DNA from: Pseudoalteromonas carrageenovora IAM 12662
GTDB lineage: Bacteria; Pseudomonadota; Gammaproteobacteria; Enterobacterales; Alteromonadaceae
NCBI RefSeq assembly: GCF_900239935.1
Contig: NZ_LT965928.1
Span: 1,487,407-1,551,406, forward strand
Length of the DNA: 64,000 nt
Reading direction: 5' to 3'
The notes beneath the pieces were generated by a model. It searched no databases. It was given only the letters and a program-made list of their open reading frames with translations, and was not told where the DNA came from. Below, in pieces: positions 10,046 to 19,640 of this stretch (positions are counted from its first letter, which is position 1; every line of letters starts with the position of its first letter). Both the position numbers and the translations under genes were made by a program.

Positions 10046-11050
10046 TTACTTTAATAACGCCTGAGTAGAATCACGGTTAATAAGCGTTGGCTCAAATACC
10101 CTATTTATTTCTAAGTTTTTATATTGGTAAATATCTTTAAGCACCATTTTAGCGGCCATCTGACCCATGTTTTCTACAGGGTTGTCTATAGTTGTCAAAG
10201 TAGGGTACAAGTAGTTTGCAAATATAACGTTATCAAACCCGATCACCGATAAATCATTGGGTAAATTATAACCATGCTCACGAGCATATTTCATTGCCCC
10301 AGAGGCCATTTCGTCGTTGGCACAGACTAACGCTGTAAAAGGTATGTTTTTATTAATCAGTTGCTTTAACGCTTGTGTGCCACCGACTTCATTAAAGTCG
10401 CCTTCGTAAAAAAGCTCATTATTAAATTCGATATTATGCTCGGTAAGTGCTTTTTTATGGCCTTTTAATCGGTTTCGAGCATCGGCTTTAAATTGCGGAC
10501 CTGCTATGTAGGCTATTTTTTTGTGGCCTTGCTCAAGTATAGATTTACTCGCTAAATAACCACCGAGTTCGTTATCAAGGCTAATACAATTATCTTTAAG
10601 TGGTTTTACATAGCGATTTATTAAGTAAACAGGGGTTTTACCTTGGCTAAGTTCTATAAGGTATTCATCGCTTACGGCTTCAACGTGCAGTATAAGTGCA
10701 TCGCATTTACGGCTAATTAAAAACTCGATACCGTCTTTTTCTTTATCGTCTTCACTGTGGCCTGTGGTGATAATTACATGTTTTCCGGCGGCTCTAAGCT
10801 CAGACTCTATTCCTGCCATCATTTGTGCAAAGAAAGGACCGTGCAGTTCTGAAACTAAAATACCTACGCTATTAGTACGGTTAGAGGCAAGAGACTGTGC
10901 AATAGAGTTTGGTTTGTAGCCTAACTGCGCCATGGCATCGAGTACTTTTTTGGTTGTTTTTTCGCTGACGCGGGTGTTTTTGTTCATTACCCGCGAGACA
11001 GTGGCTAACGACACACCGGCAAGATCTGATACTTCATAAATAGTGGCCAT
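10046..11050 (-). CDS. LacI-family transcriptional regulator of the beta-glucan locus
   Basis: The protein has 334 residues. The N-terminal helix-turn-helix and hinge (ATIYEVSDLAGVSLATVSRV, then LGYKPNSIAQSLAS) are typical of LacI/GalR. The periplasmic-binding-protein-like sugar domain runs from about residue 60 to the end (SVGILVSELHGPFFAQMM, VIGFDN). It is the third gene of a leftward group (GH1, symporter, lacI), 130 bases after the symporter stop. It very likely controls both divergent arms of the locus through the TGAAAGCGCTTACA palindrome at 13993. The effector is unknown; a glucose or gluco-oligosaccharide is the natural guess. Confidence 0.9.
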   Translation of the reverse strand: MATIYEVSDLAGVSLATVSRVMNKNTRVSEKTTKKVLDAMAQLGYKPNSIAQSLASNRTNSVGILVSELHGPFFAQMMAGIESELRAAGKHVIITTGHSEDDKEKDGIEFLISRKCDALILHVEAVSDEYLIELSQGKTPVYLINRYVKPLKDNCISLDNELGGYLASKSILEQGHKKIAYIAGPQFKADARNRLKGHKKALTEHNIEFNNELFYEGDFNEVGGTQALKQLINKNIPFTALVCANDEMASGAMKYAREHGYNLPNDLSVIGFDNVIFANYLYPTLTTIDNPVENMGQMAAKMVLKDIYQYKNLEINRVFEPTLINRDSTQALLK

Positions 11051-11180
11051 ATTAATTGTTTACTCGCTTATCCTTAACTGCTTCGGGTAAATAATACCGT
11101 AGAGTGCATACCCAAACCACCTCAAGATGTAAGTTTCAGTTTTAATAAAAAGAGACTTTCATTGTTGCTCTAGGTATATA

Positions 11181-12506
11181 TTAATTAGTTGTTGTTAGTT
11201 TAGTTTGAATGTTTTCAACAACGTGGTTAGTTAGTGTATATTTTTTCATTATGTAAGCCACAAATAATGAGCCAAAAGCCGGAAGTACTGTAAAAGAGAG
11301 CAAAATACCGTGCTGAGTATCGATAGTTTGTATTACATCTGCCTGATAGCTGTAAAAAGAAAGCAGCCATCCTGCAATTGCGCCACCAACAGCAACACCC
11401 ATTTTTATAAAAAATATAACGCCGGAATACACCAAGCCGGTTATTCTAACACCTGTTTTTTCATGCCCGTAATCTATGGTGTCAGCCATTTTTGCCCATA
11501 ATAAAGGCGTGGCCATATCTAAAAAGAACTTCCATAAAATAAAGGCGGTAAATGCCAGCACTAAAGAGTCTTTACTAATAAAGTAACTAAGCGCACAAAT
11601 AGCAGCGGCAATTAGTTGTAAGCCAATATAGGCTTTTATTTTACAAAATCGCTTTGCCAGCGGTTGTGCTAATGCGCAGCCAAGCATACTAGCTGCAACG
11701 CCTAGGGTCATAAATAGGGTAATTAAATCGTCACGGCCTAAATAATATTTTACGTAGTAAACGGCAAGGGTAAGCCTTAACACTTGACCGGTTAGTAAAA
11801 AAAAGGCAGCAAGGCACAAAGTACGCCACTGATCGTTTTTAATTAGTGCTTTAACACTTTTTATAAAAGGAATGTTTTGCTCTTTTGGCTGCTGTATTCG
11901 CTCTTTTGTGCCCAAAAAGCACAGTAAAAAAAGCACAAGGCCTAAAATACTCATGGCTGTCATGGTGTATTGGTAGCCTTTAGCCGCATCGCCTTGGCCA
12001 AAATATTCAACCATTGGCATAGTACAGCCAGCCACAATCACACCGCCTAACATGCCAAACACAAAACGATATGACTGGATAGTAACTCGCTCTTTTGCGT
12101 CGTTTGTAAGTACACCGCCTAGGGCGCAATATGGAATATTTATTGCGGTATATGCCACCATAAGTAGCGTATAGGTAGTAAAGGCATAAATTATTTTATC
12201 AGTGCCTTTTAAATCGGGAGTGGTAAACGCCAAAATACTAATAATGGCAAATGGCAGGGCAAGCCATAATAAATAGGGACGAAAGTGCCCCCATCGTGTA
12301 TGCGTTTTGTCGGCTAGGTTGCCCATAACAGGGTCGGTTACAGCATCAAAAATACGCACTGCTAAAAACATAGTGCCTACTACCGCAGGCGAGAGCCCAA
12401 CTACATCAGTATAGTAGAGCATTAAAAACATCATAACCGTTTGAAAAATAATATTGCTGGCGGTGTCGCCGAGGCCATATGCTATTTTTTCTTTTACACT
12501 TACCAT
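11181..12506 (-). CDS. GPH-family (MFS) sugar:cation symporter
   Basis: This 441-residue polytopic protein has about 12 hydrophobic segments. It begins MVSVKEKIAYGLGDTASNII, the usual N-terminus of glycoside-pentoside-hexuronide symporters such as MelB, XylP or YicJ. Other family marks are DAVTDPVMGNLADKTHTRWGHFRPYLL and LWAKMADTIDYGHEKTGVR. The frame is open further up to 12608, but that would overlap the GH1 gene by 74 bases and add a non-homologous tail, so the ATG at 12506 is chosen. It lies 28 bases after the beta-glucosidase stop in the same operon, so it probably imports a beta-glucoside that the enzyme then hydrolyses. Confidence 0.9.
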   Translation of the reverse strand: MVSVKEKIAYGLGDTASNIIFQTVMMFLMLYYTDVVGLSPAVVGTMFLAVRIFDAVTDPVMGNLADKTHTRWGHFRPYLLWLALPFAIISILAFTTPDLKGTDKIIYAFTTYTLLMVAYTAINIPYCALGGVLTNDAKERVTIQSYRFVFGMLGGVIVAGCTMPMVEYFGQGDAAKGYQYTMTAMSILGLVLFLLCFLGTKERIQQPKEQNIPFIKSVKALIKNDQWRTLCLAAFFLLTGQVLRLTLAVYYVKYYLGRDDLITLFMTLGVAASMLGCALAQPLAKRFCKIKAYIGLQLIAAAICALSYFISKDSLVLAFTAFILWKFFLDMATPLLWAKMADTIDYGHEKTGVRITGLVYSGVIFFIKMGVAVGGAIAGWLLSFYSYQADVIQTIDTQHGILLSFTVLPAFGSLFVAYIMKKYTLTNHVVENIQTKLTTTN

Positions 12507-12534
12507 GTTTATTTTATCCCGCTTTATTTTTATT

Positions 12535-13863
12535 TTATCGATTAGAAATAAGTGCTTTATAAGCGTGGCCACTTGCTTTAATAGTACGTTGTTGGGTTTC
12601 ATAATCAACGTATACTATGCCAAAACGTTTTAAATACCCTTCAGCCCATTCAAAATTATCCATTAAGCTCCACGCAAAGTAACCAATAATATTAACTCCT
12701 TGCTCGGTTGCATTATGTACGGCATTTAAATGCGTGTGATAGTAGCTAAGCCTATCTTGGTCGTTAACCTCACCATTATTTATGGTATCTGGCATGGCTG
12801 CGCCATTTTCTGTGATGTACATAGGCGGTAACGTGTACGTTTTATGTAAATCGATTAGTAAATCAGTAAATGATTGCGGGTAAATTTCCCATCCCATATC
12901 AGTAAGAGGACCCTTAGGTGCTATTGGTTCATATATATGTGTAGGGTGCGCTTTATATACTTGGCGAGTATAAAAATTTATGCCTAAGTAATCGATTGGT
13001 TGCGAAATTAACGCCATGTCGCCTGGGTGTATGTCAGGTAAATGATCCTTAGGTAATTGGTTTATTATATCTGGGTAGTGGCTATCCATAATAGGTTTCA
13101 TGTACCACTGATTTAAATAATCATCGGCGTATTTGGCACAGTCTATATCTTCTTGAGAGTTTGTAAGCGGGTAAGCGGGTGTAAAATTAAGCACAATACC
13201 ATTTTGTGTATTAGGTGATGTTTTATTTAGTACTTTCATAGCTAGGCCATGGGCAAGTAATAAATGATGTGCCGCTTTTTTACCATATTGTTTTCCTACT
13301 AGGCCTGGAGCATGTATGCCAATTTCATAACCTAAAAAAGCACTACAAAAAGGTTCGTTTAATGTAGCGTAAGAAAACACACGCGTTCCAAATGCGCGTG
13401 TAATTAGTTCAACGTATTGCTCAAATGCGTAAGCTGTTTGTCTGTTAAGCCAGCCGCCTTCATCCTCTAAGTATTGAGGTAAATCCCAATGATAAAGCGT
13501 AACAAAAGCTTTTATGTTTCTACGATTTAGTTCATCGAGTATGTCAGTATAAAATTTAACGCCCTGTGGGTTAAGCTCGCCAGAGCGCGTTATTACACGC
13601 GGCCATGATATAGACAATCTGTAAGCATCTACACCTAATGAGGCAATTAAATCTATATCTTGCTGCCAATTGTTATAATGATCACAAGCAATATGGCCAT
13701 GCGAACTGTCAGCAATTTTACCCTCGGTGTCACAAAATGTATCCCAAATACATGGTAAGCGATGTTCATACCCTCCTTCTATTTGAAATGATGCAGTAGC
13801 TACACCATAAACAAATTCTTTTGTTAATAGAGGTGAATGAGATGGTAATGATATTTTTGTCAT
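12535..13863 (-). CDS. beta-glucosidase, GH1 family
   Basis: The 442-residue protein has no signal peptide, so it is cytoplasmic. GH1 signatures include FVYGVATASFQIEGGYEHR near the start, the acid/base glutamate in ATLNEPFCSAF and the nucleophile glutamate in MYITENGAAMP. A WSLMDNFEWAEGY stretch near the C-terminus contributes to the glucose-binding subsite. The family releases glucose from cellobiose, laminaribiose and similar beta-glucosides. It is the first gene of the leftward operon and is followed by the symporter. The operator at 13993 lies 130 bases upstream of its start. Confidence 0.93.
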   Translation of the reverse strand: MTKISLPSHSPLLTKEFVYGVATASFQIEGGYEHRLPCIWDTFCDTEGKIADSSHGHIACDHYNNWQQDIDLIASLGVDAYRLSISWPRVITRSGELNPQGVKFYTDILDELNRRNIKAFVTLYHWDLPQYLEDEGGWLNRQTAYAFEQYVELITRAFGTRVFSYATLNEPFCSAFLGYEIGIHAPGLVGKQYGKKAAHHLLLAHGLAMKVLNKTSPNTQNGIVLNFTPAYPLTNSQEDIDCAKYADDYLNQWYMKPIMDSHYPDIINQLPKDHLPDIHPGDMALISQPIDYLGINFYTRQVYKAHPTHIYEPIAPKGPLTDMGWEIYPQSFTDLLIDLHKTYTLPPMYITENGAAMPDTINNGEVNDQDRLSYYHTHLNAVHNATEQGVNIIGYFAWSLMDNFEWAEGYLKRFGIVYVDYETQQRTIKASGHAYKALISNR

Positions 13864-13898
13864 TAGTTACAAACCTTTTTGAGATCTAAATTGCACGC

Positions 13899-14031
13899 TT
13901 AGCGCTTTTATTTACTGCTTTACAGCGGGTACAACACATTAATAAAAATAAAAGTTGTTGAAATATGTAACATGTTCGTATTTAATTAGCCGTGAAAGCG
14001 CTTACATTTTTAGATTAATGTTAATTAATCT
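13899..14031. promoter_or_regulatory. divergent control region with LacI-type operator
   Basis: The near-perfect palindrome TGAAAGCGCTTACA at 13993-14006 has the central AAGCGCTT typical of LacI/GalR sites. It lies between the GH1 operon and the FHS transporter/GH3 operon. A weaker TTAGCGCTTTTA at 13899-13910, near the GH1 start, shares the AGCGCTT core. A second palindrome (AGATTAAT GTTA ATTAATCT) at 14012-14031 could be another binding site or a leader hairpin. Recognition is by eye. Assignment to the LacI protein of this locus is inferred from context. Confidence 0.65.
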
Positions 14032-14122
14032 TCAGGTCAACTCTTTAATACTGCGCCTTAGCGGGGGATTGTATTAATAATATACTGAAGATCAATTTAT
14101 AATAATAAATTGCGGAGAGCAC

Positions 14123-15398
14123 ATGGCTAGTTCAGCACCACTGACATCACACACACAGTCGCAAAATTACCAAGATAAAAACTATGGTTTTGCACTTACT
14201 TCTTTAACTTCACTGTTTTTTATGTGGGGTTTTATTACCTGTTTAAATGATATTTTGATCCCGCATTTAAAAGCGGTTTTTGATTTAACTTATGTGCAAG
14301 CAATGCTTGTGCAATTTTGCTTTTTTGGCGCTTACTTTTTAATGTCTTTGCCTAGTGGCTATATTGTTAAAAAGCTTGGTTATAAAAAGGGAATAGTGGT
14401 TGGACTGCTTATTGCAGCATTGGGGTGCGTACTTTTTTACCCTGCAGCCGCTATGCACAATTATCCAGTATTTTTGTTTGCCTTGTTTGTATTAGCTAGC
14501 GGCATAACATTACTGCAAGTATCTGCTAACCCTTACGTTAGTTTATTAGGCTCACCTAAAACTGCGTCGTCTCGCTTAACGCTTACTCAAGCTTTTAACG
14601 CACTAGGTACTACTGTTGCCCCATCATTTGGTGCTTTATTAATACTAGACTCGGCGTCTGAAGCATTTTTAACACCCGCGCAAAATGCAGAGTCGGTACA
14701 ACTTCCTTATTTACTTTTAGCAGGCATGCTTATTTTACTAGCCGGTATTTTTGCATGGCTTAAATTGCCAGACATAATGAGTGAGCAAAAAGAAGCGGCT
14801 GAAAAGTCAGATACAATTGAGGGTAGTGCTTGGCAATACCGTCATTTAACACTCGGCGCTGTGGGTATATTTATGTATGTGGGCGCAGAAGTTGCTATTG
14901 GCAGCTTTTTAGTAAGCTTTTTAGCACAAGAAAATATTGCCGGTTTAAAAGAGCATGTTGCCGCTCATTACATCACTTATTATTTTGGTGGAGCTATGGT
15001 TGGACGGTTTATTGGTGCTGCTGTAATGCAAAAATTACCTGCTGGCAAAGTACTTGGCTTTAACGCAAGTATGGCTATTATTTTAGTGGTTATTGCTATG
15101 AGCACGTCGGGTCAGTTAGCCATGTGGTCAATATTATTGGTTGGTTTATTCAATTCTATTATGTTCCCCACTATTTTTAGTTTAGCGTTAAATGGACTTG
15201 GTAAGCATACAGCGCAGGGCTCTGGCATTTTGTGTTTGGCGATTGTAGGGGGGGGCAATAGTGCCACTTTTACAAGGTGCGCTTGCTGATAGTGTGGGTG
15301 TTCAACTTTCGTATGTTTTACCTATTTTATGTTACATATTTATCGTGTTTTATGGTTTAAGCGGAAGCAAACCAGTTCAAGCTCAGGAGGCTCTATAA
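14123..15398 (+). pseudogene. FHS-family sugar transporter (FucP/GluP type), frameshifted at a G8 tract
   Basis: The protein has the MFS fold of fucose/glucose-galactose permeases: [54 protein letters not shown] and [26 protein letters not shown]. The frame as read stops at 15289 after a nonsense tail ([10 protein letters not shown]). Removing one G from the run of eight at 15248-15255 restores the family C-terminus [20 protein letters not shown] and carries the frame to a TAA at 15396-15398. That stop overlaps the ATG of the GH3 gene, giving about 425 residues. A GGAGA ribosome site precedes the start. The shift may be a sequencing error, a real mutation or slippage-based phase variation. 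If real, the last one to two transmembrane helices are lost. Confidence 0.85.
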
Positions 15399-17950
15399 TG
15401 AAAACCCCTTTTACACTTAATAAAATCGCACTTGCCACATTAATTGCATCGGTAGGTAGTTTATCGGCTTGTTCAAATGACGCGACAACACCCCCTGAAA
15501 CTAATAATGCTTTATCTAAAACAGAGCAAATTTGGCCAAAACTTAATATTGCCGTAAAACAAGATCCAGCGATAGAAGCCAAAATTGCGGATTATTTAAA
15601 AACGATGACTCTTGAGCAAAAAGTAGCTCAAATGATTCAACCAGAAATTCGTGATATTACCGTTGAAGACATGCGCAAATATGGCTTTGGTTCATACCTT
15701 AACGGTGGTGGTGCATTTCCTAATGGTGATAAACACGCAACACCTATGGATTGGGTTGCACTGGCAGAGAGTTTTTACCAGGCCTCTGTAGATGACTCGC
15801 TTGATGGCACTAGTATTCCGACAATGTGGGGCACCGATGCTGTACATGGTCATAATAATGTAATTGGCGCGACTTTATTTCCACATAACATTGGTTTAGG
15901 CGCTGCTAATAATCCTGATTTAATAGAGCAAATAGCGTCTATTACTGCTGTGGAAGTAATGGCAACAGGTATTGATTGGGTGTTTGCTCCTACCGTTGCT
16001 GTTGTTCGCGATGATCGCTGGGGAAGAACTTACGAAGGATACTCTGAGGATCCTCAAATAGTACGTGATTACTCTGCTGCTATTGTAAATGGTTTACAAG
16101 GCAAAGCCGATGGCGACTTTTTAAGTGATAAGCGCGTTATTAGTACCGTTAAGCACTTTTTAGGTGATGGCGGTACAGTAGATGGCGATGACCAAGGTAA
16201 TAATATCGACACTGAGCAAGATTTGTTTGATATACACGCCCAAGGTTACGTTGGTGGGTTATCGGCAGGTAGTCAATCTGTAATGGCGTCTTTTAATAGC
16301 TGGAACGGCATTAAAAACCACGGTAATAAATACTTATTAACGGACGTTCTTAAAACGCGTATGGGTTTTGATGGCTTTGTTGTTGGTGACTGGAATGGTC
16401 ATGGTCAAATTGAAGGCTGTACAAACGAAAGCTGCGCGCAAGCGGTTAATGCAGGGCTTGATATTTTTATGGTGCCAACAGGTGCTTGGAAGCCTTTGTA
16501 CGAGAACACAATTGCGCAAGTTAAGTCTGGCGAAATCAGCATGTCACGACTTGATGATGCGGTAAGTCGTATATTAAGAGTTAAACTCCGTGCCGGTTTA
16601 TTTGACAAGCCAAGCCCTGCTAAGCGCCAGTTTTCGGGTAAAACAGAGTTAATTGGTGCACAGGAGCACCGCGAAGTTGCACGTCAGGCAGTTCGTGAGT
16701 CGTTGGTATTACTTAAAAATAAAAACAATATATTACCACTTGCTGCAAACCAAACAGTACTGGTTGCGGGCGATGGCGCTGATAATATTGGTAAGCAGTC
16801 GGGCGGGTGGAGTATTACGTGGCAAGGTACAAATAATAAAAATGCTGATTTTCCTGGTGCAACGTCAATTTACAAAGGGCTTGAAGAGCAAATTTCAGCC
16901 GCAGGTGGTAAAGCCATATTAAGTGCTGATGGTTCGTTTGAGCAACGTCCAGATGTAGCCATTGTTGTATTTGGCGAGGAACCATACGCAGAAGGTCATG
17001 GCGATAGAGATAATTTAGAATTTGAGCGCGGTAATAAAAAATCTTTAGCACTTTTAACGTCATTAAAAGCCCAAGGCATTCCAGTTGTATCGGTATTTAT
17101 ATCGGGTCGCCCTATGTGGGTTAATAGTGAGCTAAATGCATCTGATGCGTTTGTCGCTGCTTGGTTACCGGGTACTGAGGGCGCAGGTATTGCAGATGTA
17201 ATATTGAAAGCTAAAGATGGGGCGACCCAACATAACTTTAAAGGTAAGTTGTCATTTTCATGGCCTAAATCGGCTGTGCAAAGCACAGTTAACAAAGGTG
17301 ATGATGATTACAGCCCATTACTACCGTATGGCTTTGGTTTAACATATGGCGATAAAAATGTATTAGCTGATAACTTAGACGAGAACTCTAAATTAGACAA
17401 CTCTGCACTTACCAGCATGGATATTTTAGTGGGAGCACCAATAGCCCCGTGGAGATTACTACTTAAATCGGGTGATGAACTTTTAGATGTATCTAGCAGT
17501 ACGCACGAGTTTGGCGCAATTAAGTACCGCACTGAAGATAAAACAGTGCAAGAGGATGCGCGTCAATTTAACTTTAGCGGTACTGAAAAAGCCAGTGCAG
17601 AAATAGTGACCAGTTTTGCAGAAGACACCATTGCTTATTTAGAAGCCGATGCGGTTATAAGCTTTGACATTAAATTAAATGAGGCACTAACGGGGCCTGT
17701 TGATTTAGCAATGACATGTTCAGGTGCATGTGGCGCAAGTATTGATTTAGCAAAAATAGTAGACAAAACGGTTGTTAATAAATGGCAATCAGTTTCTGTA
17801 GATTTAGGTTGTTATGCTGATAAAGGGGTGAATTTTGCAAGCCTCACTAGCCCATTTAGTTTACACAGCAGTGCTAAGGCTTCGGTATCGGTAGCAAACA
17901 TACAGTTTGTGCCTAATAAAGCCAAAGATGCAACACTCACTTGTAAGTAG
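15398..17950 (+). CDS. GH3 exo-beta-glucanase/beta-glucosidase, ExoP-like lipoprotein
   Basis: The protein has 850 residues. Its ATG overlaps the corrected stop of the transporter gene (TAATG) and follows AGGAGG, so the start is well supported. A lipoprotein signal (ASVGSLSAC) predicts a membrane-anchored periplasmic or surface enzyme. The GH3 N-terminal barrel contains MWGTDAVHGHNNV, DDRWGRTYEGYSEDP, KHFLGDGGTVDGDDQG and the nucleophile aspartate in GFVVGDWNGHGQIEG. The alpha/beta sandwich carries AIVVFGEEPYAEGHGDRDN. An extra C-terminal beta domain (about 690-850) matches the architecture of ExoP, the exo-1,3/1,4-beta-glucanase described from a Pseudoalteromonas. It likely trims laminarin or mixed-linkage glucan to glucose for the co-transcribed transporter. 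Confidence 0.92.
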   Translation: MKTPFTLNKIALATLIASVGSLSACSNDATTPPETNNALSKTEQIWPKLNIAVKQDPAIEAKIADYLKTMTLEQKVAQMIQPEIRDITVEDMRKYGFGSYLNGGGAFPNGDKHATPMDWVALAESFYQASVDDSLDGTSIPTMWGTDAVHGHNNVIGATLFPHNIGLGAANNPDLIEQIASITAVEVMATGIDWVFAPTVAVVRDDRWGRTYEGYSEDPQIVRDYSAAIVNGLQGKADGDFLSDKRVISTVKHFLGDGGTVDGDDQGNNIDTEQDLFDIHAQGYVGGLSAGSQSVMASFNSWNGIKNHGNKYLLTDVLKTRMGFDGFVVGDWNGHGQIEGCTNESCAQAVNAGLDIFMVPTGAWKPLYENTIAQVKSGEISMSRLDDAVSRILRVKLRAGLFDKPSPAKRQFSGKTELIGAQEHREVARQAVRESLVLLKNKNNILPLAANQTVLVAGDGADNIGKQSGGWSITWQGTNNKNADFPGATSIYKGLEEQISAAGGKAILSADGSFEQRPDVAIVVFGEEPYAEGHGDRDNLEFERGNKKSLALLTSLKAQGIPVVSVFISGRPMWVNSELNASDAFVAAWLPGTEGAGIADVILKAKDGATQHNFKGKLSFSWPKSAVQSTVNKGDDDYSPLLPYGFGLTYGDKNVLADNLDENSKLDNSALTSMDILVGAPIAPWRLLLKSGDELLDVSSSTHEFGAIKYRTEDKTVQEDARQFNFSGTEKASAEIVTSFAEDTIAYLEADAVISFDIKLNEALTGPVDLAMTCSGACGASIDLAKIVDKTVVNKWQSVSVDLGCYADKGVNFASLTSPFSLHSSAKASVSVANIQFVPNKAKDATLTCK

Positions 17951-17983
17951 TTAAAACTCTTAATGTAAAACTATATTATGTTT

Positions 17984-18009
17984 AAGCCCTTCGATTGAAG
18001 GGCTTTTTT
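17984..18009 (+). terminator. intrinsic terminator of the transporter/GH3 operon
   Basis: The stem AAGCCCTTC / GAAGGGCTT with a GATT loop is followed by a run of six T, 30 bases after the GH3 stop. Confidence 0.85.
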
Positions 18010-18031
18010 ATGCTGTAAGATAATATTTAAT

Positions 18032-18165
18032 ACTAATTCGCTATTTCGTCGTTCTCGGCAATTGCTCCTGCATCTATGCAGTCGTCAATAAGAGTTTTTT
18101 AATGCAGGTAGCGACACGTTTAGCCCCGCAAAATAATTAAGTTTTATTGCGGATTGGTATAAGTA
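18032..18165. repeat. small inverted-repeat element, about 130 bp
   Basis: The ends TACTAATTCGC (left) and the complement of GCGGATTGGTATA (right) form imperfect terminal inverted repeats of the TACCAATTCGC type. A related single end is seen at 6711 (TATACCAATTCGC). The interior has CTCCTGCATCTATGCAG. There is no ORF. It looks like a second family of small non-autonomous repeats, different from the 264/311-bp family. Confidence 0.5.
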
Positions 18166-18214
18166 GTACTAAGGCGAGTCTATATGTAAAGTTTAGAGTA
18201 CGCTGTTTGCAGGT

Positions 18215-18305
18215 TTCCTTTAGAAGCTCACAACTCTTTGTTACCTAAATGGGTGTAAGTTAGCGAGTAACGTGCGCACTAATAAATCTCGCGCTAGGAT
18301 TGGCA
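18215..18305 (-). repeat. decayed fragment of the dispersed element (probable)
   Basis: The stretch with TAACGTGCGCACTAATAAATCTCGCGC resembles the complement of the element interior in the copy near 41.8 kb (GCGCGAGATTTGCAACTTAGTGTGCACGTTA). CTCTTTGTTAC just before it matches too. No terminal repeats remain. The remaining intergenic sequence up to 18340 shows nothing else. Confidence 0.4.
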
Positions 18306-18340
18306 CTTTTGAAAAAACAAACCCTAAAGCTCTAAATATT

Positions 18341-19504
18341 CTAGCTTTGCAATAACAGCTGTTTTTCGTCAAAGGTGACAACTTTGTCTCTACCGGTTTC
18401 TTTAGCAAGATAAAGGCGTTTATCTGCTAATGATAGTAAATCCTTTATGCTCATTTGCCCGTTTAATGCTGTGCTTACTCCAGCACTAACAGAGAGATTT
18501 ATGTGAGCGCCTTTATAATAAAAAGGTTGCTTAGAAATATTTTCACGTAAATACTCAGCAGATTCTCTTGCTGCACTTAACGAATAGTCAGGCAGTAAAA
18601 TTGCAAATTCTTCTCCGCCTATTCTTGCGCTGATACCGGTATTTATAAATTGTTCTTTAATATTTTGAGCGATCCATTTTATTGCCTGATCACCCGTATC
18701 ATGGCCGTATTCATCATTTACGCGCTTAAAAAAATCAATATCTAAAATAATTATACTAACGCTTTTATCTTTATTACTAAGCTGATTGAGTGACTCTTTG
18801 GCTTTATTAAAAAACCCTCTTCTATTAAGAAGCTGTGACAGAGAATCTGTGTTAGCGAGGTTTGAAAGCGTGTATTCAGTATTCGAAAAAAGTAAAAAGG
18901 GTAATATGAGGGCACTTAAGGTCGCTAATATTAAATGACTGATAAGGATTATTTGTAATGGAGCGGTAATATCAACTACGTTACTACTAATAACAGGGAT
19001 TGATAGCACAGCTACTTGTAAAAGCATGACTCCACTGTGCACTAAAAAACAGGTGGTTAGCGCTTTTTGCTGAATTTTAGCAACAAAGCTCATGCTTTTA
19101 ATTAAATAACCTGAATAGATAAATAGCCCAGCAATAATTAAACTGGTCAACATTTTTGCTGCATCAAAAGGATAAATAGCTAATAGTAAAAACGCAGAAA
19201 AACCAAAAATGCAGTACAAGGGCATTAAACTAATATTTTGTGTATTTTTGTATTTAAACAGTCCGACGATTATTAATAATGGGCTTAAAATAATAAAAAT
19301 GTTTGCTAAATAATGGGTAACGAAAGGGAAGTCTATGTAAACCCGAATACTTGCAAATACCTCAGCCGCTGCGAAAGAAAAACAAGCAAGGCTAAATAAT
19401 AAAAATGCGGGTTGGCTTTTGTATTTATAAACAGATACAAAAAAGAAACCTATCATAAGGTTAAGGATAAAAGAGAGGCAGATCACAGTAGGAAGATGTA
19501 ACAT
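18341..19504 (-). CDS. membrane-bound diguanylate cyclase (GGDEF)
   Basis: The protein has 387 residues. The first about 215 form six to seven hydrophobic segments, probably an integral sensory domain. The C-terminal GGDEF domain (about 220-387) contains NTDSLSQLLNRRGFF, ILDIDFFKRVNDEYGHDTGD and the active site ARIGGEEFAILLPD. GGEEF is a functional variant in the family, so synthesis of cyclic-di-GMP from GTP is likely. The allosteric RxxD I-site normally found five residues before the motif is replaced here by INTG, so product inhibition at that site is not expected. It is monocistronic. Confidence 0.92.
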   Translation of the reverse strand: MLHLPTVICLSFILNLMIGFFFVSVYKYKSQPAFLLFSLACFSFAAAEVFASIRVYIDFPFVTHYLANIFIILSPLLIIVGLFKYKNTQNISLMPLYCIFGFSAFLLLAIYPFDAAKMLTSLIIAGLFIYSGYLIKSMSFVAKIQQKALTTCFLVHSGVMLLQVAVLSIPVISSNVVDITAPLQIILISHLILATLSALILPFLLFSNTEYTLSNLANTDSLSQLLNRRGFFNKAKESLNQLSNKDKSVSIIILDIDFFKRVNDEYGHDTGDQAIKWIAQNIKEQFINTGISARIGGEEFAILLPDYSLSAARESAEYLRENISKQPFYYKGAHINLSVSAGVSTALNGQMSIKDLLSLADKRLYLAKETGRDKVVTFDEKQLLLQS

Positions 19505-19640
19505 GATTGGTTCTCTTTATAAGTAATTAATATAGTAAATTAACCCCCTAATTATTAGGTATTAATTGTGAAAGGTCAACAAGGTTAAAAGTACTACTTT
19601 TAACCAGCTATAATATTACCTTTTTAAATGTTAACACACG

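Noticed and set aside
12507..12608. Longer N-terminus for the GPH symporter
   Set aside because: It would overlap the GH1 gene and adds non-homologous residues before MVSVKEKIAYGLGD.
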